Translations under genes and position numbers: made by a program
Notes under the pieces: model-generated
What the model was told of the DNA's origin: nothing
Databases searched by the model: none
Seen by the model: only the letters and a program-made list of their open reading frames with translations
Part shown: positions 1 through 6,932 of the stretch, piece by piece
How the letters are laid out: each line of letters opens with the position of its first letter
Numbering within the stretch: position 1 is the stretch's first letter
Source: Alphaproteobacteria bacterium 41-28
GTDB lineage: Bacteria; Pseudomonadota; Alphaproteobacteria; UBA9655
NCBI GenBank assembly: GCA_001897795.1
Contig: MKUL01000052.1
Coordinates: forward strand, 1-59,165
Length of the DNA stretch: 59,165 nucleotides
Direction of reading: 5' to 3'

Positions 1-270
1 TGAGCCTGACGCGCTTGTTCTTGACGTTGCTGTTCCTCAAGTGCAGCTCGTCGACGTTCTTGTTCTTCTCGCTCTGCTTGTTCTCTAAGAAGCTGAGCCT
101 GACGCGCTTGTTCCTGACGTTGCTGCTCCTCAACGCGTCGACGTTCTTGTTCTGCCTGTTCTATCAGAAGTTGAGCCTGACGCGCTTGTTCTTGACGTTG
201 CTGTTCCTCAACGCGTCGACGTTCTTGTTCTGCTTGTTCTATCAGAAGTTGAGCCTGACGCACCTGTTCT
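1..270. repeat. 78-bp in-frame tandem repeat
   Basis: The motif GAGCCTGACGC recurs at 2, 95, 173 and 251. Two intervals are exactly 78 bp and the first is 93 bp (78 plus five codons). All are multiples of three, so the array keeps the minus-strand reading frame of the coiled-coil protein. The array continues past the left edge. Confidence 0.85.
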
Positions 271-713
271 TCTTGCTGCTGACGTAACTGCTTTGCTTTA
301 GCTTGCTCACTTTGGATTCGCTTATTCCGTTTTTGGCGAAGACGTTCAATTCTTAAACGCTTGCGTGATTCTCTTTTAAGAAATTTTTGGCGCTCTTGGA
401 GAAGTTGTGCTTGATGCCTCCGTTCTCGAAGAAGCTTCCGGCGTTGTTTTCTCTTTTGTTTCAGAATAGCTGCATGTTGACGTCGTTTCTGAGCTAAGTC
501 GAATAAATATTTTAATTCAGCCTTCCTTCTTTGAATTCGTTTATTCCGTCGCTCAGACCTCAAGCGCTTTGCTGTTATAGAGGAACTTCGGTCTTCGTAA
601 ATATCTCTGTCAGCCCTCTTAGCACATATCGTTTGAGGGAAACCAATTGTAATTGCAAGTAATCCAACAAAAATTTTGTAAAAAAAACGCTTGATTTTAT
701 TTATTTTTTTCAT
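1..713 (-). CDS. Secreted coiled-coil repeat protein, C-terminus beyond window edge
   Basis: Read from the ATG at 713 down to base 3, the frame stays open for 237 codons and runs off the left edge, so the C-terminus is missing. The ATG follows a purine-rich ribosome site (GGGGGGAG). The first ~31 residues form a signal peptide (basic start, hydrophobic core IFVGLLAITIGF, end ICA). The rest is almost entirely Arg, Lys, Gln and Glu. Residues ~45-145 are RQKR-rich. From ~150 a 26-residue unit (core QARQAQLLIEQAEQERRR, then VEEQQRQE) repeats in tandem, encoded by a 78-bp DNA repeat. This predicts a long, highly charged helical rod. Function is not recognisable. Similar rods occur in surface, periplasmic and effector proteins. 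Confidence 0.75.
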   Translation of the reverse strand, partial: MKKINKIKRFFYKIFVGLLAITIGFPQTICAKRADRDIYEDRSSSITAKRLRSERRNKRIQRRKAELKYLFDLAQKRRQHAAILKQKRKQRRKLLRERRHQAQLLQERQKFLKRESRKRLRIERLRQKRNKRIQSEQAKAKQLRQQQEEQVRQAQLLIEQAEQERRRVEEQQRQEQARQAQLLIEQAEQERRRVEEQQRQEQARQAQLLREQAEREEQERRRAALEEQQRQEQARQA

Positions 714-966
714 AGCTCCCCCCTCAACTTTTAGCTTGAGTTGACATAAAGTTAAAGCCATTCGTCTTATTATTCAAATGAAAAATTTAATTAACGATAG
801 TGGCCTAATATATAAATAGGAATTCAAGTAGTCTTATTTCTCAAAAGAGACTTGTGGTTGGTCATCTTGAGGATGATCATAAGAATAATATCGATTAGGT
901 ATGTGAGTAGGCTTATTGAAGTCATTCAGAAGTGAAGAAGAAATCTAGAAGAGAAATTAGAATATT

Positions 967-2853
967 CTAGTCTTCTGAAACTTCCATGACGTCAACGATC
1001 CCTAGGTTTTCCGCGGCATTCATAGCTCGTAAGACTTTCAAGGCTTTTTTGTTCCCATTGTATCCAGCTTGTTTAAGCCATTTTATAGCTCTGTCGGTAT
1101 TTTGTTGGGTGCCTACCCCATCTCGACAGCAACAAGCATATTTATACTGGGCTTCTATAAAATTTTTCTTCGCACTTTGTCGATACAAAACACAGGCTTT
1201 TTGCAGAAGATCACTATTTTCTGCTTCTGTTCCTTCCCTTTCATGAATAAGGCCTAGTGTATATTCTGCATGAGGTAATTTTTTCTCTGTTGCCCTCACA
1301 AGAAACTTACGAGCTTTTTGAGGATCAGTTTTCTTATAAAAATCATACAATACAAATTCTGCCATACCATCCCAATCAGTCTCGGTTGCTTTTTCAAAAT
1401 TTTGAATTGCTTTCTTAATATCTTTAGGAGTTCCTCTCCCCTCCCAATACTGAGTACCCACTTCAAAATAAGCACTTTCTATTCCGTGAAATGCAGCTTT
1501 CTCTCTCCATTTCAAAGCTTTTTTATGTTCAGGGGATTTAAGGTTTTTCGTTGAAGCAAGAAAGCCCCCTAAGCAAAACTCAGCTTCTGGTAAAGCTCCT
1601 TTCGCAGCTTCTTTAAGAAATTGTAACGCTTTAGAAGGCTTGCCTAAAATTCTAAACAGAGATGAGAGCGTAAATTTATCTTCGGGACTCAAGTCATCAG
1701 GAGATTTTTCATAAAACTGAGCAATTTCAATATATCTTTCACCCACTTCCGGCTCAACTGCATCATGTTCAATCTCCCATATTTCTCTGAGAATGTCCCT
1801 GTCACGTTTTTTTGATACTCTTTTTTCTCCTGATAAAGCCATGGCCCTATCTATGATGTATGGACCTTCTATTGCATCAAACGTGGGACTTGCTTGAAGG
1901 AATTTTAAGCAGGTTGGATCTTCCTCAACGAGTCTCTTCGCCATTAAGACTAATCTTGGACTTTTATACCCCATAAATAGCCCATTCTTTGGATATGCTA
2001 TTAAAAGCTCGGCTTTCAAACGAGGAAAACTCGTGAATATTAGGTGAGGAAAAGATTGAAATCTGCTCTCTGATGAAGGAGCCAAATTCGTCCGGGCAGA
2101 GTTAAATTTATCTTTTGCTAAGTTTTCATAGGATTCATGAGCTTGCCTTATGAATAAATACAGTCCTTTTGCTAAGCCACGATTGGAAGAATCTTTGCAA
2201 AAAGCGTCGTAAAGTGGTGAACAGGTGTCCAGAAAAACGAGGTCCAGTTTTCCCAGAAATAATACAAAGGATCTTGTACGAGTCCGTGTTTTTAAAAGAG
2301 ACATAATTGACTTTTTATCTTTAAGTAAATTAAGAATTTTTAAGACAAGAAAAGGATTATTTTTGTTTTCGCTACTTTCTAAAAGACGAATACATGAAAA
2401 AATAGCCTTTGTTTTTTTTAGACTATCAATTGTATAAAGACGTCCCAATAAGTTTTTTTCGCCTTTAAAATAGTCAAGATGGTTTTGGGTTGTCCTATAA
2501 ATCTTTAAACTACTTTTCGGTAAATTATCCGTTATTAACCTTCCTAAAAGTTGATGATCACGAGAAAAATTAAACCACTGTTTACACACTAAACCTAATT
2601 TGGATAAGACAGGAGCGCCGCCTGAAGAAGCTACAAAATAAAAAATAGGGATATGTAGCTCATCTGGTAAATCATCTATCGTCGTTTTTTTTATTTCATC
2701 TTGTTCTCCTATTTTTAGTTTTTTCTTTTGACGAGCCAGCTTCGTTTCACCATCTTTTTCTCCTTTTCTCTTCTCCATTGCATCAGCAGAGCTTACGAAA
2801 AGAATAAAACCAAACAATGAAAAAAATATTTTGAAATAAGAACTTAAAACCAT
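967..2853 (-). CDS. Secreted protein with F-box-like segment and Sel1-like repeats
   Basis: A 628-aa protein from the ATG at 2853; a TTG at 2883 would add 10 residues, but the ATG puts a clean signal peptide at the N-terminus (MVLSSYFKIFFSLFGFILFV, ending SADA, then MEKR). Residues ~41-47 (RQKKKLK) are a basic patch. Residues ~60-105 match the F-box pattern: DLPDEL at 61-66, then LGLVCKQW at 87-94. From ~405 to 620 there are Sel1-like helical repeats (for example AEFCLGGF..ALKWREKAA, SAYFEVGTQYWEGRGTPKD..AIQNFEKA, AQYKYACCCRDGVGT..AIKWLKQA). In eukaryotes F-boxes recruit Skp1/cullin ubiquitin ligases, and bacterial F-box proteins are usually effectors of intracellular species. Role as an effector is inference. 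Sel1 assignment is firm, F-box assignment moderate. Confidence 0.7.
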   Translation of the reverse strand: MVLSSYFKIFFSLFGFILFVSSADAMEKRKGEKDGETKLARQKKKLKIGEQDEIKKTTIDDLPDELHIPIFYFVASSGGAPVLSKLGLVCKQWFNFSRDHQLLGRLITDNLPKSSLKIYRTTQNHLDYFKGEKNLLGRLYTIDSLKKTKAIFSCIRLLESSENKNNPFLVLKILNLLKDKKSIMSLLKTRTRTRSFVLFLGKLDLVFLDTCSPLYDAFCKDSSNRGLAKGLYLFIRQAHESYENLAKDKFNSARTNLAPSSESRFQSFPHLIFTSFPRLKAELLIAYPKNGLFMGYKSPRLVLMAKRLVEEDPTCLKFLQASPTFDAIEGPYIIDRAMALSGEKRVSKKRDRDILREIWEIEHDAVEPEVGERYIEIAQFYEKSPDDLSPEDKFTLSSLFRILGKPSKALQFLKEAAKGALPEAEFCLGGFLASTKNLKSPEHKKALKWREKAAFHGIESAYFEVGTQYWEGRGTPKDIKKAIQNFEKATETDWDGMAEFVLYDFYKKTDPQKARKFLVRATEKKLPHAEYTLGLIHEREGTEAENSDLLQKACVLYRQSAKKNFIEAQYKYACCCRDGVGTQQNTDRAIKWLKQAGYNGNKKALKVLRAMNAAENLGIVDVMEVSED

Positions 2854-3023
2854 TAGAACTCTACCAACATTAAAAATAAACAAAAAAATATTTTATTTTA
2901 TAAAATAAATAAAAATTAGAGAATAAGTAAGTCGCTTAGACGACGAAGTTTTTCATCTTCCCCCACACGAACTTATTTTCATTTGAGAAGAAAAAAGCAG
3001 GAGTATGGGCCATCTCTAAATTC

Positions 3024-4151
3024 CTAAGCCGCTTTATTTCTCAAAAGAGTTTTTGGGTCACTGTAAGGATACCCCAAATCATGGGCGACGGCTTCATAGG
3101 TGATGTGTCCGCGGTACACATTGAGTCCTTCCATGAGGTAAGGATCATCAAGAAGGGCTTTTTTATAGCCTTTCCCCGCAAGCGCTAATACGAAAGGAAG
3201 AGTTGCATTATTAAGAGCAAAGGCAGATGTGCGCGCAACGCCCCCAGGCATATTGGTGACACAATAGTGGACGATACCATGTTCAATGTAGGTAGGATGA
3301 GTAAAAGTTGTAGGACGGCTGGTTTCAAAACAGCCTCCTTGATCAATCGCCACGTCTACGAGGACAGAGCCCTTTCGCATTTTTTTAACCATATCTTCAG
3401 AAACAAGCTTTGGCGCAGCGGCTCCGGGCACAAGGACTGCCCCAATCACGAGATCTGAATCCACAACACATTGTTCAATTGTTTCAAAACTTGAATAAAG
3501 AGTCCCCAGTCTCCCGCCAAAGAACATATCCAGTTCAGCTAAACGATAAATCGACTTATCAATAATCGTCACATGAGCCCCAAAACCCATAGCTGTACGA
3601 GCTGCGCTCGTTCCAACAACACCGCCCCCAAGAATTGTAACTTTTGCGGGTTTAACGCCAGGTACGCCCCCCAGTAAAATGCCTGCCCCACCCTTTTCCT
3701 TTTCGAGGCAGTGGGCACCGACTTGAATAGACATACGTCCTGCAACCTCACTCGACGGCATCAAAAGAGGAAGGCCCCCTCTTGGAGAAGTCACCGTATC
3801 ATAAGCAATGGCTATGCACCCTGAATCAATGAGACCTTTTGCTTGTTCAGGATCGGCTGCAAGATGAAGGTAAGTAAACAGAATCTGTCCTGAACGAAGG
3901 AGCTTCCATTCACTTGGTTGGGGCTCCTTAATCTTAACGATCATATCAGAAACGGCGAAAACATCTTCAGGCTTTGAAGCAATCATCGCCCCTACAGCTT
4001 CATAATCCGCGTCACTGACCCCGACCCCGAAACCCGCATTGGTTTCAACAATAACCTGATGACCTGCATGAATCAGCTCACGTACGGAGGATGGGACAAG
4101 CCCCACCCGATACTCGTGGTTTTTAATTTCTTTAGGAACACCAATTCGCAT
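3024..4151 (-). CDS. ald: Alanine dehydrogenase
   Basis: A 375-aa protein of the usual length for NAD-dependent L-alanine dehydrogenase, which interconverts alanine and pyruvate plus ammonia. It opens with the family N-terminus [20 protein letters not shown]. It has the substrate-site Lys in VKIKEP, the catalytic-region His in YLHLAAD, a Rossmann motif [12 protein letters not shown] near residue 175, and the conserved [20 protein letters not shown] block near 300. It is divergent from the CorC-like gene. In an intracellular bacterium it may channel host alanine to pyruvate (inference). Confidence 0.95.
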   Translation of the reverse strand: MRIGVPKEIKNHEYRVGLVPSSVRELIHAGHQVIVETNAGFGVGVSDADYEAVGAMIASKPEDVFAVSDMIVKIKEPQPSEWKLLRSGQILFTYLHLAADPEQAKGLIDSGCIAIAYDTVTSPRGGLPLLMPSSEVAGRMSIQVGAHCLEKEKGGAGILLGGVPGVKPAKVTILGGGVVGTSAARTAMGFGAHVTIIDKSIYRLAELDMFFGGRLGTLYSSFETIEQCVVDSDLVIGAVLVPGAAAPKLVSEDMVKKMRKGSVLVDVAIDQGGCFETSRPTTFTHPTYIEHGIVHYCVTNMPGGVARTSAFALNNATLPFVLALAGKGYKKALLDDPYLMEGLNVYRGHITYEAVAHDLGYPYSDPKTLLRNKAA

Positions 4152-4285
4152 TTAAGCTCTCCATTTGTTAGGTCTGTAGCTGTACCAAGGGGGAGCTCGA
4201 GGTGTCAAGAGAGCGTAACACCATTCCCCAGTGACAAAGGCCCTTTCAAAAGGTAGGATGAAGAGAGAAAAATCTGGGGAGGCAC

Positions 4286-5599
4286 ATGACTCTATTTTAT
4301 TCGATTCTATCTATTTTTGCGGTTTTGATTCTCGTCTTCTTATCAGCCCTTTGCTCAGCTTCCGAAGCTGCTGTTTTAGCAGCTTCTCGCGTACGTCTTT
4401 ACCATTTGTCGAAAAAGGGAAATCCTAAGGCCTCTATGGTTTTGGCTCTCCAAGCTCAAATCGGCGGCTTTATCAGCGCTATCCTTCTTTTGAATACGTG
4501 GTTTATCACCCTTGTCACGGCTCTTGCGACAGGTATTTTAACTTTTCTTTTTGGGGCGGCTGGTGCGGTATACGCAGCGATAGGAATGGGGGCCATTATT
4601 ACTATTTATGCAGAAGTCCTCCCAAAGATGTATGTTTATACAAATCCGGATCGGATTGCTCTTGCTTTTTCACCCTTCTTCAAGCCTATTTTGACTCTTA
4701 TGAAGCCTCTGACAAAAGCGATTGATTTTATTGCAAAACAATCTCTTAGACTAGTAGGCATTAAAATTACCCATGATCTGATTGATTCATCTGCTGAAGA
4801 ACTTCGTGGGGCTATAGAACTGCACGCAGGATCGTCCCATGAGGCCGAGTACGAACGCTCCATGTTGCGAAGCATCTTAGACCTAACGACCGTTGAAGTA
4901 ACCGAGATCATGCACCACCGCAAGACCATGTTTATGATAAATATCGATCTTTCTAATCAAGATATTGTTAATCACGTTTTAAAAGCTCCTTACACACGTA
5001 TTCCCGTCTGGAAAGAAAATCCAGAAAACATTGTGGGGATTCTCCATGCAAAAGATTTACTCAGAGCCGTTCAAGTTCATAAGGGAGACTTGGAGAAGCT
5101 AGATATTAAAAAAATTGCAAGTCCACCCTGGTTTATTCCTGAAACCACAACGCTTTTCTCACAACTCGCTTCCTTTCGAGAGAGGCGGGAACATTTTGCG
5201 CTTGTCATTGATGAATATGGCGATCTTCAAGGAATGGTCACCCTCGAGGATGTCTTAGAAGAGATTGTAGGGGAAATTGTGGATGAACATGATGTGGAAA
5301 TCCCTGGCGTCAGAATTACCTCTGATGGAACATATGTGATAGATGGGACAGTTACGATCCGAGATCTGAATCGACAATTTTCTTGGAATTTACCTGATGA
5401 GAATGCCGCCACGTTAGCAGGGTTGATTTTGCATGAAACAAGGGAAATTCCAGAAGGTGGGCAATCTTTTATGATCCAAGGGTTTCGAATGGATATTCTT
5501 CGCCGCCTCCGAAATCAAATTACGCTGATTAGATTGACTCCTCCTCCGCCTCCTCCAGAGAAAGAATCCGCAAAGAAAGGGCATGCACTCCATTCTTAA
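4286..5599 (+). CDS. CNNM/CorC-type membrane protein with CBS pair
   Basis: A 437-aa membrane protein of the HlyC/CorC (CNNM) family, implicated in Mg2+/Co2+ efflux or tolerance. Residues ~1-180 form the DUF21 transmembrane domain (hydrophobic start ILSIFAVLILVFLSALCSASE, further helices near 55-110). Residues ~195-320 are a CBS pair, including YTRIPVWKENPENIVGILHAKDLL and the second-repeat DEYGDLQGMVTLEDVLEEIVGEI. Residues ~335-425 are the CorC_HlyC domain. The ATG follows GGGGAGGCAC. The last 71 bases overlap bolA on the other strand. The C-terminus is a proline run followed by a charged tail. Confidence 0.9.
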   Translation: MTLFYSILSIFAVLILVFLSALCSASEAAVLAASRVRLYHLSKKGNPKASMVLALQAQIGGFISAILLLNTWFITLVTALATGILTFLFGAAGAVYAAIGMGAIITIYAEVLPKMYVYTNPDRIALAFSPFFKPILTLMKPLTKAIDFIAKQSLRLVGIKITHDLIDSSAEELRGAIELHAGSSHEAEYERSMLRSILDLTTVEVTEIMHHRKTMFMINIDLSNQDIVNHVLKAPYTRIPVWKENPENIVGILHAKDLLRAVQVHKGDLEKLDIKKIASPPWFIPETTTLFSQLASFRERREHFALVIDEYGDLQGMVTLEDVLEEIVGEIVDEHDVEIPGVRITSDGTYVIDGTVTIRDLNRQFSWNLPDENAATLAGLILHETREIPEGGQSFMIQGFRMDILRRLRNQITLIRLTPPPPPPEKESAKKGHALHS

Positions 5600-5819
5600 G
5601 TTCTTCTTGAAGGCAAGCATACACCTTTTGATAGCGTTGAACCCGGTTAAGGTTCTGAAAAGCTGGGGAAATGATTGTCACCCGAAAATGACTTTCGCCA
5701 CCGGGCCTATATCCCCCATGACCCACATGAAGATGGGATTCATCTTCGACCTTTAAATAGGTTGGAGAAAAAACCTCCTGCAGCTTGGATTCAATACGGA
5801 GTTTTAAACTCATCGGCAT
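5529..5819 (-). CDS. bolA: BolA family protein
   Basis: A 96-aa single-domain protein of BolA length. The helix-turn-strand signature is clear: RIESKLQEVFSPTYLKVEDESHLHVGH, then GGESHFRVTIISPAFQNLNRVQRYQKVY, including the invariant His in the ESHFRV block. BolA proteins bind [2Fe-2S] clusters with monothiol glutaredoxins. Its C-terminal 23 codons are antisense to the end of the CorC-like gene. Confidence 0.9.
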   Translation of the reverse strand: MPMSLKLRIESKLQEVFSPTYLKVEDESHLHVGHGGYRPGGESHFRVTIISPAFQNLNRVQRYQKVYACLQEELKNGVHALSLRILSLEEAEEESI

Positions 5820-5837
5820 CCTTTTCTAATACTCAGT

Positions 5838-6010
5838 CGTCATCCCGGAATTTAGAAAAGCTCAGTGAACGTATGTGAACGTTAGCTTTTCTTAATATCC
5901 GGGATCTAGGGTTCTGTGGCTCAAAGCGTCTTCTCTAGGTCCCGGATATTAAGAAAATTTTCCCACTCAGCCAAAGCTTCGTGGTAATTTTCTAAATTCC
6001 GGGATGACGC
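5838..6010. repeat. Two inverted copies of the CCGGAATTTAGAAAA palindromic repeat
   Basis: Copy 1 (5838-5904) runs from CGTCATCCCGGAATTTAG to TCTTAATATCCGGGA. Copy 2 (5940-6010) is in the opposite orientation, from TCCCGGATATTAAG to CTAAATTCCGGGATGACG. The same element is found at 27895-27967. Each copy folds into a long hairpin. The pair fills the gap between bolA and tpiA, both on the minus strand. Confidence 0.8.
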
Positions 6011-6047
6011 TGTGGGTTATACGGGATAACGCTATGGGTTATCATTT

Positions 6048-6797
6048 TCACCTCTGCGAAGCATTTATCACCTCCCAGAATTCATCGAGCTTTAAGCTAA
6101 CACCACCTACCAGCAGCCCATCTACGTGGGGAAGGGCTAAAAGATCCGGCGCATTCTGTGCATTTACTGACCCTCCATAAAGAGTGGGAACAAGAGCACT
6201 GCCTGAGATACGTGCAGAAAGTTCATGTTTCATCAATCCCATTATCTCTTCAACCTCTTCAAGTGTTGGAACGTGACCAGAGCCTATTGCCCATAAAGGC
6301 TCATAGGCAATGAGAAGGTCATGAGGTGTAAAACTGTCGGGCAAATCAGAAATAAGCTGACTTGCAACAACATTAAGAGCTTTGCCAGCTTTCCTCTCTT
6401 CGATACTTTCCCCAATGCAAAGGATCGGGCGTAGCCCTAGTTTCATTGAAGCTTCAATTTTCTTTCGAATGATGGAGCTGCTTTCTTGATGATAATGCCT
6501 CCGTTCACTATGGCCAACAATGACATATTTACAACCAACGTCTGCGAGTTGCGTGACGCTCACATCTCCTGTAAAAGCACCACTTTTTTCAAAATGAGCA
6601 TCTTGACCTCCAACTTCAATGGGAGAATCCTTAAGAATTTCTATAACGGGTACCAGATAGGGATAGGAAGGGCATAAAACGATATGGGGCAACGGTCGGT
6701 TAGCCTTTTGAATTCGGCTTAAAAACCCAGTTGCTAGCTTTTGTGCTTCTGCCTTGGTCCCATTCATTTTCCAGTTACCAATAATATACTGTTGCAT
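6048..6797 (-). CDS. tpiA: Triosephosphate isomerase
   Basis: A 249-aa TIM barrel of normal length that interconverts dihydroxyacetone phosphate and glyceraldehyde 3-phosphate in glycolysis and gluconeogenesis. It shows the substrate Asn and Lys in GNWKMNG near the N-terminus, the catalytic His in GHSERR, the catalytic Glu in IAYEPLWAIGSG followed by the mobile loop, and the phosphate-gripping YGGSV loop near 210. All active-site residues are present. No other glycolytic genes are adjacent. Confidence 0.97.
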   Translation of the reverse strand: MQQYIIGNWKMNGTKAEAQKLATGFLSRIQKANRPLPHIVLCPSYPYLVPVIEILKDSPIEVGGQDAHFEKSGAFTGDVSVTQLADVGCKYVIVGHSERRHYHQESSSIIRKKIEASMKLGLRPILCIGESIEERKAGKALNVVASQLISDLPDSFTPHDLLIAYEPLWAIGSGHVPTLEEVEEIMGLMKHELSARISGSALVPTLYGGSVNAQNAPDLLALPHVDGLLVGGVSLKLDEFWEVINASQR

Positions 6798-6932
6798 TAC
6801 ATCCTCGTCCTTTAATGTTTGGGGTAATTTTGCTTAGAAAGCACCATCCTGTCCAGTTAATAGTGCGACTTGACAGGCTATAAGTAATGTAATAGGGATG
6901 CACTGGTTAGTTTATTTATGGAGTATAGTAGA

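Noticed and set aside
15..287. A plus-strand frame rich in Leu, Phe and Ser
   Set aside because: It is the antisense of the tandem Gln/Arg/Glu repeats of the minus-strand protein, which has a signal peptide and a ribosome site.
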